Positions 34,141 through 46,209 of a stretch of 64,000 bases of DNA are shown here, piece by piece. The translations under genes and the position numbers were made by a program. Position 1 is the first letter of the stretch. Each line of letters begins with the position of its first letter. Origin of the DNA: Lichenostomus cassidix. Taxonomy: Eukaryota > Chordata > Aves > Passeriformes > Meliphagidae. The DNA is taken from NCBI GenBank assembly GCA_008360975.2, contig CM039210.1:17321007-17385006 (forward strand). Direction: 5' to 3'. A model generated the notes under the pieces. It had not been told where the DNA came from. It saw only the letters and a list, made by a program, of their open reading frames with translations, and ran no database searches.

Positions 34141-36189
34141 ACTAATGTAGTTTTTTTTCTTTGAATGCAATTTTAAGATTTCTAATTTTTTCTCTGTTAC
34201 CTGATTCCATTATTAGGTTGCTTTTGACCTCAAAACATCAAAAGCTTCATCTCTTCCTCATTCAAGATTCTTGAATCTTGAATCTTGAATCACTCCTATC
34301 CTTTCCAAGTAGCAACTGCAACTCCATTTCACTGCTTAATATTTAAGCAACTCCCTGTCCAAAACAAATCATACCGTACCTCTTCCTTCATTGCTCAAAA
34401 AATCAAACCCAACCCAGTTCAAAGGACTTTTGCTTCTGTTGGTAACATAAATGTGAAAAGGCCATGGAAAAGTATGGAAAAGAAAACAGAAAGGAAAAAA
34501 AACCACCACGTTCTCCTTATAGAGTATTTCAAAGGAAATTCTGGATACGTGCCTTTCTTTGACCTTTTCCTTAAATTAGTGGTATAGGCAGCTGCTGTGC
34601 TTTTATTACACATTTCAGTGCAGGCACTGACTTGTGAGCAAGGTAAGTGTGTCCATGCATGTGTGCATACACATGTGTTTGTTATTCAACCTGTCATCCA
34701 AAGGTCTTCAGTACTGGTTTTAGCTCTTTTTTTTCCCCCACAGTTTCCAAGGAGGAATGTGGTTGTTTGTAGACTTTGTTTATGTTCAGTGGGTGACAGG
34801 AAACTTAAGAGCTTTTAGTGAATTCAGATAGTCTCTGGATGCAAGGTGTGAATCTCCAGACATCTGGGTTTAAAAAATTTCATTAAGTTGGAGAATAGAG
34901 GAAGAAAATAAACATCTCTGCTGCTGTCTAGCTGCAGTGATGAAAGGTTTTCAGTCTGTGGGCCCCACCAGGACAGTACCTCCTACAAAGGGAGAAAATG
35001 GGGGAGAAATAAAAAAGGCTGGAATTGCAAAAAATTACAAATTAGAATCTTAAAGCTACTGCTCAATTTGCATTTGGTCTTCATTTTACCAAGACCCTGT
35101 TGAGCTGGTTGGCCTTGGCAAGACTAATGGAGCAGAGCATGCCCATCAGCCACAGGATAGACTTCATGGGTGGGGTGATGGCTCCAACAAAGGCATGAAG
35201 GTGGCTCTAACAAAGGCATGAAGGCAGCTCTAATGATTCCAGTTAATTGCATCCACCCCAGCAGAAATGGACACAGGCAAGGGCTGCACTCACCCTCTCC
35301 ATGCTTGACCTCCCTCGCCTGGGAAGCCAAATGGGCTATTGTTGCTGCAGGCAGATGCTGATGGTGGTATGGAGATGGACACGTGTCTGCTCTGTGCCAC
35401 TGCAGAAGGGGTTTAGTGTCACCAAACTGAGAACTGGCCCATATACCTGGCTCTGCCTCATGACATAGAGACAGATGGTTTATCTCATGGTCTAATGCTT
35501 CCCCTGCCTCTGCCCATCTGTGGGCTCCTTGGGGCAGGTACTTCCTTCAGATTGCGTGTTTGTGCAGGGCCTAATTGCAGATGTGACGGTAATATAAATA
35601 ATAAGGTTAAAAGTTGCTCTTTTTGAGGGGAGGTGAAAAGGGAATGGAAATGGAGCTGCTACTCAGTTTCCTGGCTTTTCCTGGAGTCAAAAAAGAGAGT
35701 GTGAAGGGTATTGCAGGATAGGTCGGAGTATTTAGTCTTGAATCATTTGCCATCCTGTTTTTATTACCCTGCAGATATATTTCAAATAAAGTGCTTAGAC
35801 GGAGCTGATGACCTCATTTATAGTTGAGGTTGCCTGTCACTTCCTATGATAAATCCCTGATTTGGTTGTTTGGACTGTGGCAACTCCCAGTGTTTGAGTG
35901 GAAACTTCCCCTCCTGCATGTCAAACTTGCACCAAGTTCATTTCAGAGGAGGGGGATTTTCAGTACTTTGTTAAAATCATGCTGGCTTTTATCATTTGGG
36001 AAGAGGATTCCTACTTTTTCATCTTTCAACCTTTAGAATGCCCATACTATTCCAGTTATGCCATTATACGCTAGCCTTTAAAAGTAATGAGAAGTTCTGA
36101 GATTAAGTGGCCCCACATGCTGGGCACTACCTAGGGTGTTGCCTCTTTTCCTCCTCAGCACAGGCTTTCCCAGCAGTGGCAGTCCAGCC
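34141..36189. other. Single-copy-looking DNA
   Basis: No gene or element recognised. There is a short 9-bp repeat (TTGAATCTT type, three copies) at 34265-34291. Confidence 0.5.
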
Positions 36190-37660
36190 ATCTTTAGTCT
36201 GGAGAAAAGGAGGCTGAGGAGACACAGTAGATGTGGCACTTGGGGACATGGTTTATTGATGGACTTGGCAATGCTGAGTGTCGTGGTTTGACCCTGGCCA
36301 AATTCCAGGCACCTATGACATCTGCTCTCTCCGCTCTCTCCTGCTGCAGCTGTGCAGAAGAGGGAAAAAAAGCTGTTAAACACAGGACTCATGAATTAAG
36401 GCACCAGTGGGAGAACACACTGAGAAAAAGGGCAAAACAGGATAAAAACTTTATGTTGCAAAGTGATTTATTAACCTAAACAGAGTTGGAGGATAAATTA
36501 GAAGTAAAAATAAGTTTTTAAGACACCGTTTCTCCACTCACCCCCCCCTTCCAACCAACAGCTCGGGGGACAGGGTATGGGATTTTTTCTTAGTCAATCC
36601 ATCACCACAATTTTTCTGCTACACACATTGTTTCTCTGCTCTCCCCTCTCCCTTATAAACACTGTTTCTCTGCTCACCCCCCTCCCTCTTTCCAACCAAC
36701 AGCACAGGCAGGGGGCAGGGTAAGGGGTTTTTTCTCTGGTCAGTCCATCAGGGAGAGGGGTCCTTTACTTAACCATGGGGTCCCTCCCACGAGAGACAGT
36801 CCTTGGGGAAGTTCTTTGGCGTGGGTCCAAATCTCACAAGCAGCAGCCCACCCAAATCTGAATCTGCTGCAACACGAGTTTTTGTCTATAGGGTGGAGAC
36901 TTCTGAGCCAAGGACAGGCTGTTTCCATATCAGGAGCAAGGCCTTTCTCTCCCTTGCAAGGCCTTTGCAACTTTAACTCTCTATATGGGACTCCCAGTGG
37001 ATCACAGCTTCCTCCAGGCATCCACCTGCTCCTCTGTCATGGGCACCTCCCCACGGCCTGTGGGTGGATCTCTGCACCCTTGTGGACTCCATGGGCTGCA
37101 GGGGGACCACCTGCTCCACCATGGTCTTCAACACGGCCGGCAGAGGGTTTTCAGCTCCAGCGCCAGGAGCACCTCCTCCCCCACCTTCTCCACTGACCTT
37201 GGTGTCTCCATGTTGTTTTCCCTTCACATATTTTCACCTCCTCCTCCTCTTCTAGCTAAAAAGTAGTGTGTGCTCACATTGTTTTGATTTCTTCTTAAAT
37301 ATGTTTTCACAGAGGCATAACCAACATCTTTAATTGGCCCAGACTTGGCCAGCAGCATGTCCATCATCTTCAGAGCCATCAGAGATTGGCTGTGCTGGAC
37401 ATGGTGAAAAACTCACTGGACATGGTGTAAAAGTTCCCAAACCTTCACACAGAACACACAGGAGCCATCTTTGTGCCCCTCTCCACCCTTCAGACACTTC
37501 TTCAGGCCTACCAGAACAGCTTTTGAAGGGTTTAAATTTCTCAAAGATGCTAAAAATACCTTGCTAATGTTCTGGGCCAAGAAAAACCAACACACTGAGT
37601 TAACTGTTGGACACAATGTTCTTAGAGATCTTTGTCAACCTTAATGATTCTATGATCTTT
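36190..37660 (+). mobile_element. CR1 LINE 3' fragment, split by an LTR
   Basis: Typical CR1 tail phrases: CTGGAGAAAAGGAGGCTGAG (36200s), GGGGACATGGTTTATTGATG and, after the inserted LTR, AATGATTCTATGATCT (37640s). The pieces 36190-36278 and 37595-37660 join. It has no coding capacity. Confidence 0.85.
36279..37594 (-). mobile_element. ERVL-type solo LTR, TSD CTGAG
   Basis: A perfect 5-bp duplication lies at 36274-36278 and 37595-37599, inside the CR1 tail. 1316 bp, the same family as 13738-15147 but in the opposite direction. Confidence 0.9.
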
Positions 37661-37907
37661 CCAGAGACAGCAATATCATAAAAAGAAAACAAACAAATAG
37701 GGAAGGCAGCAAAAGAGTTGGAATGGCAGGACATCAGTGAATTTGAAGGCTTTGCCTTTGTGTGTTGTGTTTTTAATAGACACAATCTCAGGTCCAAGTG
37801 AAGTACTGCTAGGTGTGCATTTAGGTTTTCTTTCCAGCGTCTTCAGGTCATGATGAGGAAGGTTTTTGAATGAGTTTTCTGGGAGACTGAATTATCCACT
37901 TGCCTTG

Positions 37908-38376
37908 TGTCCTAGGTTACAATAGAGATGTTTTTTTCTATTACCATCAGCTGTGGGCCATTAGCTATTATCACCTGCTAATGACCCACCCCGGATAACA
38001 GTCCATGGGCCATCAAAGACCCACCACATGACTCATAGACTTATCCTATTGTGAGATGCTCCACCCAGGAGGGAGGAGCCAAGCATTCTCACCTGGATAT
38101 AACCTGGCCTTGGAACTGCCTAGTTAGCCCTGTCTACTGGGTTTTCAGAGGACAAGAGCTACTACTGGACCTTTAGCTGGTAGACCAGACCTTCACAGGA
38201 TCACTGCTTCAACTGAACTCCTCCATTTGGACTGCTACCACCACCCTAACAGGGTGTCAGGTTGTATCTGACTTTGTCAGTGCTTTTCCTTGTATTATTT
38301 CACTTATTTTTAATTTTTCCTATTAATTTTAATCTTGACTTGTAGTCTCCTACTGGTTTGTTTTCAAACCAATACA
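37908..38376 (+). mobile_element. ERVL-type solo LTR, TSD CCTTG
   Basis: 5-bp duplication at 37903-37907 and 38377-38381. It starts TGTCCTAGGTTAC and ends ACCAATACA. GGATATAACC near 38095 is a plausible TATA box for plus orientation. Confidence 0.85.
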
Positions 38377-38381
38377 CCTTG

Positions 38382-40033
38382 TTGGGGTTTTGCTTGTTTG
38401 TTTGGATTTTTGTGTAAAATGTGTGTAGGATTATATGGAAGTTCTTGGGCTTTGTTCAGTCCTCATACTGTTATTGGCAATTCATTAATGATTGGTTGCC
38501 AGAAGAGTAAGTCACTGGCCCCATGGACAGGTACAGCGATTCCAGAAATGATTGGTAGCTGAACAGCAGCATGTTGATATTGCCATTGCTCAGGTTTTGA
38601 TGGCAGTAGTGGTGTTGTCTCTGATCCTGTGTGCATACCATCTGGGTGTTACAGTAGTTACACTTAGTAGCTGGCCTTTAGAAATAAATTGTTACTTCTA
38701 ATTTTCAGCTCCTCCAAGTCACTTGACCTGTATTTCTTCAGGACCTGGTACAGCGGTGTCTGAGTTGAACAAGGGCCCTTCTGTAATAATAATGAAGTTA
38801 TTTGTTTCATATTCATTTTCACTTTTCCTTATTTACCCAAGATCATAAGCCAAATTGTCCCCTGCTTAAATCAAGTCTTTCCTGGCCCACTGCAAATCAT
38901 GTTTGAACTCTATTTCTCTTCAGCGTTGCTGAGTCACCCTGGAGCTTGGCTTTGAGTTTTCTTGTCTGATAAGAGGTGTAGAGCAACTCTTAAACTTTAG
39001 AGACTGGTTCCAGGAGAAATCCATTTGTAAACGTGATAAAGGATTCCAGTTACTCCAATAATTCAGGGTGTATAGCTATTGAAAGCAAAGTTTGATTCTA
39101 TGTGTGGACATATTTACATACATGATTGTGTGTATGAGAATTAAGATTAAAAGTAAATGAATATAGACTTTTTTCCTCTTAAATAATAATAGTTGTTCCT
39201 GAACTGTCTAATGAGTGTTAAAATTTTCTTTCCCCAGTATATTTACTGCTCTGGAAAGGATACTTACAGCATAGATTAAGTAAAGAATGTATCTTATACT
39301 GGAGGGTCCCTTTTACCACTGAAGCATCATTCCCAGCTATTCCCTATTGTACAATGCCCTTCTCTTCCTCTCACTTCCCTCCTGTACATCTCCACCCATA
39401 GTAGCAAATTGTCCTTCTATATCAGCTGCCATTTACCCAGTAATGAAAAAGGCAGTGGAGCACAGTTTCCATTTAATCTCCACAGATTCAGTATGCAGCA
39501 ATGAAAAGCTTTCATTCTTGCTATGCCAAAGTTCCTAACTTTGCCAATTTATTACAGTTTGCTTGAGCATCAAGATTTGAATCTTTACCTCCTCCCTATG
39601 CACTCAGCTGGATCCAAGGGTGGAAGAATGGTTGGTTTGCATGGACTGAGTTTTGTTTTGGGACCCGCATAGCCAACTCTTGTGTTTTTTTTAAGTATGT
39701 TATGACATGAGGTGTACAGTGGTTTGGTTTTTTTTTTCCTTTTTTTTTTTCTTTTTAATCATCTGCAGCCAAATCAATGAGTGATGAGGCTTAAATTATA
39801 AAGTGCCTGAAACTCAGAAGTCACAGAAATAAGATCTAATTTGTATGACTTTAATTCAGTTTTTAAGGAGCCTGGCCCACAGTCTTCAAATATTTTGACT
39901 TCAGCAGTATTAGCAACTTGAGTTATAATGCTGCTGATGGTGGCCCACGTAGAGGTATGATCTTTAATCCTAAAGTGGGTATGATTCACCACCAAATCAC
40001 GTAAAATTCCATGTCTGCAGTTGCAACACTTTT
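38382..40033. other. Single-copy-looking DNA
   Basis: No gene recognised. T-rich tracts occur near 39728-39760. Confidence 0.5.
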
Positions 40034-40320
40034 CCCTTTGTAGTGGGTTGATGCTGGCTGGATTCCAGGCATTCACCAAAGCTGCTCTGTCACTTCCCTC
40101 TGCAAATGAATAGGGGAGAGAAAATATAGTGAAAGGCTCATGAGATGAGATAAGGATGGGGAGAGGTCACTCACCAATTACCATCACAGGCAAAAGAGAC
40201 TCAACTTGGGGAAATTAACTGAATTTATTACCAATCAAAATCAGAGTAGGATAATGAGAAGTAAAATAAATCGTAAAAACACCTTCCCCCCACCTCTCCC
40301 TCCTTCCTGGGCTCTACCTC

Positions 40321-40709
40321 TGTCCTGGATTAGAGACAAATTTCTCTAGGTGGAGAGCACTCCAAACGCCTCCCCCAAAAAACAAGGGCTCTGGCACCCC
40401 CTCCCCCACCACAACAGAATTTCTTAGATGAAAGTGAAAAAAACCCTATTTATTTAACAGAACACGCAGAGTGCCCTGCAAGGCACAGGGGAAGGGGAAA
40501 AGGAGTTATTAAACCTGAGTAAGCAGCTGGTGAACTTTAGTGTCCTTTTTCTCAGATGTAGCTTCCCGTCTCCGGGGGTCCCCGGGGAGGGGCTAGGCGG
40601 AGTTGCTCTAGTAGCTCCCTGGAGGATTCTCATCTGCTGTCCTCTGGGGCTCCTTGGGTTTTCTGGGCGAGAAAGCAAATTGGAGAAAAGGGTCCAAAAA
40701 TAAAATGGC
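40321..40709 (-). repeat. ERV-D 3' LTR, left piece
   Basis: It matches the 5' LTR from TGTCCTGGATT onward. It is cut by ERV-E at AATGGC and continues at 51435-51657, which ends CCCCAAGACA. Confidence 0.92.
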
Positions 40710-41075
40710 TGTCAGGGTTTATTGGTGTTATGTCATTCTCGCCTCGCATGGAACAATGTGATGCAGAGAGTGGTCTACCTGTATTTGCAGCAGCGCTTCT
40801 TTTAAAGCTTTTAATCTCCCGTACACGTGCCACGGAACTCTACATATGGTTTGTACATGCGCCATGCAATTATACAATTGGCTATAAGCAATTAGCACGA
40901 GCTAAGTACACATTAGATGATTGGTATATACTAAAACTGCAATTTCCTACTTTTGGGCAATATATCCTGTTTTCTCTGGCCAGCTTCTTGCTTTCTTGCA
41001 GCATCAGCAAAATACTTCCTCTTATCTATCCTCAATGACTTTTATAGGTCTGTTAAGACAGACCAGGCCCCAACA
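40710..41075 (-). repeat. ERV-E 3' LTR, with a 31-bp inversion
   Basis: It matches 51030-51428 except that 40724-40754 is the reverse complement of 51044-51074. A purine tract (complement of 41076-41092) precedes it on the minus strand. Confidence 0.93.
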
Positions 41076-41092
41076 TCTCCCCCTTTCCTTTC

Positions 41093-42330
41093 AAATAAGC
41101 CCAGTGCCTGGCAAATAACCATGTTACAGCACTGTAGGGCACAGCACAGCAAAATCCCACCTACCAAAAGGAATAACACCAACATTAGTGCTAACTTACA
41201 GGGGTTCTTCAGCCAGCCAGTAATACCCCAGCCACTGAGCCACCCATCAATACCCAGCCCATCAGATATAGTTAACTGGTGGGTAAGGGACTACAGCTCT
41301 TTTATTTGCTTGTGCATCGATCTTGAATGATCTTAGATATTCATGCAGCACATACCTTCAAACTCCTCACATCCATGCCCCTGCGCTAACAACAAGAAAT
41401 CTATAGCTGCTCTGTTCTGTAGGGTAGCATGTTGAACAGAGTCAACATCAGTCAACAAACTGCTAATAGTTGTTGATGTGGCATTGGTTTGTTTTGCTAG
41501 CCAGCACCCTAACTTTCTTAATGTGGCTAGGGCCTGTGCCGATGCAACTCTGGGAGCAAAAATGGAGGATACAATTATCTCTCCATTGTTCCAAAACTCA
41601 ATGTTATTGTTGCAGTCAGCCTGAAACTTAAGCACACTTCTTTTGCCTCGAGGATGCTGGCTGTTTATGTTGAGAATCATAGACGTGTTTGGTGTTAGGA
41701 GGGTTAATTGCCTTATTGAACAGGGGCCTCCCCTGATTCTGGAAGGGATGCCAGCCCATGCATGGTCCCCGCAAATAAAAAAATATCCTAGGGGTAGCTG
41801 CAAAGTGTGGTTGGTTGCTTTGGAAACGTTTTTGGACACGTAACCGCACCAAGAGTCATCGCGGTAAGCTAGCAAGCTAGAATTTACGTTAACAGCTGAG
41901 CCATTACAACCTAAGGTTCTACAAGAAGAGCTTGACCATTTAAACTTTACGCAGGCATCCATTTGGACTGAGCCCAATAGTTCCAATTCTTGAGGCTCAG
42001 TTGGGGCTATTGGCAAATAAGGCATCCATGCGTCCCAATTGTTCACCATGCTATCGATATCAGAGCTGCTGCATGTGGGCACTGTGCTGGGACAGGGCCA
42101 GTAGTCTGTCGGTACTCCCGGTAAACATGTAGAAAACGGATTACCCGGGGATGACAAGGCTAAGCATATGGGATCTTGACTGGTAAGATTAGCCATAGTT
42201 ATCCATATGTTAGTTTTTGGTTGGGGGGTACCCATTGGGCCATTCCTACTGCGAGCGTGCTGAGAAGTGCAATGATCTCTGTGACGACACCGTGCCCACC
42301 TCCTACATGCCCCATCCCACTGGCTCTAAA
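41093..42330 (-). pseudogene. env: ERV-E env
   Basis: The leader and signal region (EIIALLSTLAVGMA, about 42300) shift frame near 42235, after which 300 codons are open. SU shows several Asn-X-Ser/Thr sites. A basic PRGKRS site precedes TM, which has LQNRAAIDFLLLAQGHG and the loop CEEFEGMCC. A stop falls directly after CCMNI (41333). Sequence beyond, with another stop, gives an anchor (LALMLVLFLLVGGILLCC). It is closely related to ERV-C env. It keeps the tryptophan (HAW) that is a stop in ERV-C. Confidence 0.9.
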
Positions 42331-43099
42331 AGGAACAAGCTGAGCAATCACACTACCTCGTGGGATGGTGACTGGGGGACTCAAGGTGTAAGTCATGATG
42401 CTTATAGTCCCTTCAAAATCAGCATCAATTAACGAGATGCGGCGCGAGGGAAACTCACAGGCAGTCTCAATATGAGATATAAAGTAAGCTCCATTTTATT
42501 TCACTAAACGAGAGACTTATATACTGTTACAGAAGTTTCTATTCATAGATACACACGCACACCTGCAGCTGTTCTCACACACCCAGGGATCCTCCTGCTA
42601 ACTCCCTTATTCTTTTCTCATAACACTCCTGACTCCTAATCTTTCTCATGGCATTCTTCCCACAAAACATTCTCAGGCAAACAAAATCACTGCAGCTTGT
42701 CGGAATTTTACTGAGGCCTGGGAATACTGAAGCCTTGCTCAGCCCTGTTCGGTTAGCATGAGTTTTGCTGGAAAACTACGTTTTCCAACAATCAATGACT
42801 CCAGGTACCATAAAAATGCCTTGACATGCTGTCAAGGATCGCCCCAACAGGAGGGCCAACAGGCCGTATCTTAGGGGTCCATTACAAGTGGAGGGAACTA
42901 CATGCACTTGATTGTCAGTAAGGTTTACTGTGTCTCCCACGGCCAGATCGACTCCGGCACTGCCTCTGGTGGCAGCTGCAAGTTCGTTGAGACAGCTGCC
43001 ACTTGCGGGTATTTGATTGTCATCGCGTCCCCCTGCCTGGCGCTGAACTTCCCATTTCCCTGCAACGGTGTGCCGTCCTTTTTGAAACGCGAGTGACAT
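42310..43099 (-). pseudogene. ERV-E dUTPase, split by a solo LTR
   Basis: The first part (42797-43099) has GSAGVDLAVGD and FMVPGVID. The second (about 42310-42423) has TYTLSPPVTIPRGSVIAQLVPF. The frame is -1 relative to gag, as in ERV-C. The sequence passes straight from the dUTPase end to the env leader, marking the pol deletion junction near 42300-42330. Confidence 0.88.
42430..42790 (-). mobile_element. Solo LTR in dUTPase, TSD ATCAAT
   Basis: 361 bp, flanked by ATCAAT at 42424-42429 and 42791-42796. Minus strand TGTTGGAAAACG...CTCGTTA, with AATAAA (complement near 42497) and TATATAAG (near 42519). Confidence 0.9.
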
Positions 43100-43397
43100 C
43101 CCGCTGCCCTGTGGCCAAATTTGTTGCAGTTAGGGTACACTCCCCCAAATGGGTTCTCTTTGGGGGCATGCTCTCGTTTTGGGCAGTTCTTCTTAAGGTG
43201 TCCCTTTTCTCCACAATTGTAACATCCTACACCAGGTGCTTTCTGGGACCCTCGGTCCCTTTTACCTTGCACTGCTGCCAATTTTAAGGCAGCGGCCATG
43301 GCTGTTGCATGAATTTTGGCTTTCTCTTCCTCGTGCATGAGTACAGGGATTTTTGAGCAGGCTTCTACCATTTGACTAAGCATGGCTTCCCCATGTA

Positions 43398-44712
43398 TGT
43401 TGGGGTTTATTATTCCATGCGAGATAGGAACGACATAACACCAATGTGATGCAGAAAGTCGTCCCACTTTATTCTTCAGCAGTGCTTCTTTTAAAGCTTT
43501 TTACCTTCCGTACACGTGTTATGATCCAATTATTAAGGTTCTTTAGAAATACTTCTGCCCGAATTAAGGTACAAACGAGACTATATGCCAATCAATAGTA
43601 TGGGTTTTATTTGATAGAAAATATGAGAGAGAGAGAAGCAAAGAGAGAAAAAGAGAAGTAGGAAAAGAGGTGGGGGGGACAGAAAGAGAGAAAGAGAAAA
43701 TATCACCATCCGTGGATCCCAACGATGTTGCATTGATCCTCTCCAGCCGGTCTTCTTGGTGGTGGTGGTCCCCCCAAAAGCACAGAATGCCATGGGTTAA
43801 TATACACTCAGGCCAGGGGCAATGTCCAGGCATGTACCCCCAGGGGAGGGGCAGCCTCTAGCAGCAGACTCTGCTTGCATCACTTGCACTCCTGTGGTGC
43901 CAGGCCTAGCACTCTGGGGGGTCTGTGATGGATTGTGACTCTCCCTCAGCTGCCTCTCACGTGAAAGTCCCATGGATGTGGCCTGTGGGGTTGGGGGTTT
44001 CACAGCTGGGCCAGTTTGGGTAAACCTGGCTTCTGTGAGCTGTGCTCTGCCCCCACCCCAAACTCAGCCAGGGATGATTCTCAGTACAGCTGGTGGCTTT
44101 GGCCTTTGTGGATGCATTCCTTTCCCTCAGCCTGAGATGATTGAACAATAGGGTTTCCCTTTATCTAATCTCTGCAGTTTGACTCAGTCCAAAGTCCCAG
44201 TCAGGTATCTTCAGGGAGGCTTTTTTGATTGTAGCTTCTTTATACACGTTTTGTTATAATGAGCAAAACTTTATATCAATGTTTGAGGCATGAACTATTT
44301 CAGTCTCTGACAACACGTGACACAGAACTCTACATATGGTTCATATATGTGCCATGCAATTACATAATTGGTTACATGCTATTAACATGAGCTAAGCACG
44401 CGTTATATGATTGGTATATACTAAGACCACAGTTTCTTACTTTTGGGCAATATATCCTGTTTTCCTTGGCCAGCAAGGAATTTCCTACTATTTGGGCAAT
44501 ATATCCTGTTTTCTTTGGCCAGCAAGGAATTTCCTACTATTTGGGCAATATATCCTGTTTTCTTTGGCCAGTAAGGAATCTCCTACTATTTGGGCAGTGT
44601 AGCCTATTTTCTCTGGCCAGCTGCTTGCTTTCTTGCAGCATCAGCAAAATACTTCCTCTTATCGATCTTCAATGACTTTCATAGGTCTGTTAAGACAGAC
44701 CAGGCCCTGACA
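43398..44712 (-). repeat. ERV-F 3' LTR
   Basis: About 514 bp after removing the solo LTR at 43517-44312. It holds four copies of a 49-bp unit (44440-44620), against two in the 5' LTR. Confidence 0.92.
43517..44312 (-). mobile_element. Solo LTR inside the ERV-F LTR, TSD ACACG
   Basis: 796 bp with TGTTATG...CTGACA ends and the 5-bp duplication ACACG (43512-43516, 44313-44317), suggesting class III. The minus-strand AATAAA is near 43607. Confidence 0.85.
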
Positions 44713-44928
44713 TCTCCCCCTTTTCTTTCAAATAAGCCCAATGCTTGGCAAATAACTATGTTACAGCACTGTAGGGCACAGCACAGCAAAATTCCACCCA
44801 CTAAAAGGCACAACACCAACATTAGTGCTAACTCACAGTGGTCCTTCAGCTAGCCAGTAATACTTCAGCCACTGAGCCACTCATCAATACCCAGCCCGTC
44901 AGATATAGTTAAATGGTACAAAAATGTT

Positions 44929-45447
44929 TCAGGGGCACTGGGCTTGTAAAATCACACTGGCTCTATTTGCTCTGGCTTGTTGTATTGTTATTGGAACTTG
45001 CCACTTACATAAAGCTCTCTCCCTAGCTTCAACACTCTCAAATAACCGTATAAGGTTTTGATTGCTCGAAGAAAAATCTCTAATAAACTTTTGCAAGGCT
45101 CTCAGCGGATTATCTCGCTCATGGAAGCGAGAACTACAGGCCATGCACAGCCACTCTTCAACAAACACTGCTACATTTACTCAAACCTTCTTACATTCTC
45201 TACACAAAATTTTCAGCCACTTCTGCTTTGCCCCACATTCATCACATGGTCTCTCCGCCTCTCGCTTTACTTGAGGCTGCGGCAAGCATACTGCATGCTC
45301 TTGCGTAACAAAGATGTCTGCCAGTAAGGCCTCTTGTGGAAATAAGCAAATGGAGAACCCTGAAACTTCATATAGGGTCCGCAGAAGAGGAGCTAGTTCA
45401 CGCTTGTGCTGCTGATTACTTCTCCTCTGGGCCTCGGGGCATGACAT
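44929..45447 (-). CDS. Cysteine-rich accessory ORF (ERV-F)
   Basis: 173 codons in one frame, with a single TGA at codon 89 (45181-45183). The start MSCPEAQRR overlaps the last codons of integrase in another frame. It shows CDEC and CREC ten residues apart, then, after the stop, LCMAC and a helical region ending RASVILQAQC. This matches the ERV-C ORF at 26478-27017 in position, length, cysteine pairs and the place of the stop. Identity is low, so the two are well diverged. No known family recognised. Confidence 0.6.
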
Positions 45448-46209
45448 CCAGCTCGGCGGGTATTGTAATGTGTGTTCTTACCCACTTGGCTGGCAACCAG
45501 CGCGGGCGATGGTCTTGTCCTGTAATGACACAAGCATAACCTTTTCTCCAGGTTAATTATCTATACAGGCCTTCCCAACTGTTCTGTTGCGGGTTGAATA
45601 CATCTACGGGTATATCATGTTCTGAAAAATCGGATGGATTTTGAGAAAAATGAGAAAAAATGGAGATGCTAGATTCAGTGTTTGCATCAGTGCAAGGATT
45701 TAGCCAATTAAGCACATAAAGGGTTTTTGCTGCAACGTTCGCCAGGGATCTCTCCTCCTCTTTTAAAAATATAGTAAAATAGCGCTTAAGCGACTGATGA
45801 GTGTGTTCAACTATAGCTTGTTCAGTACTGTTGTACAGGATACTTGTCACATGCTGAATATTCTACTTATTGCAAAAGGTAGCTACAGCTGTGCTGCAAT
45901 ATGCAGGACTATTGTTGGTCTTAATTGTTGCTGGCACGCTTATGGCTTGTGAGCACATATCGATGGAGACATGAACGTGCTTAAGGGTACTGAAAGAGGG
46001 AAAATTGGTAACATCCGTCTGCTAAATTTGGTGGGTCTGTAACCCCCGGTGGGTTTGTCCCGAGATCTTGTATAGGGCTTATTCTGGCACAATCAGGGCA
46101 TGATGCAACAATTGCTCATGCATTGGTCTTTGATATATGGAATTGGCGCTGTAAAGCACGGTATGATTGATGTAAAAACATGTGATTCTTGCGCTTGTTG
46201 CATCGGGGA
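45416..46209 (-). pseudogene. pol: ERV-F integrase, broken
   Basis: The zinc domain begins just after the foreign segment (MFLHQSYRALQRQFH, then SCPDC). The core is riddled with stops between about 45850 and 46060. The catalytic glutamate region (TEQAIVEHTHQSLK) and the C-terminus (RPRWLPAKW) are readable. It ends TAA at 45416-45418. Confidence 0.85.

Noticed and set aside
44440..44620. CRISPR-like array
   Set aside because: The units are directly adjacent with no spacers, in a retroviral LTR of a vertebrate genome; it is a tandem repeat.
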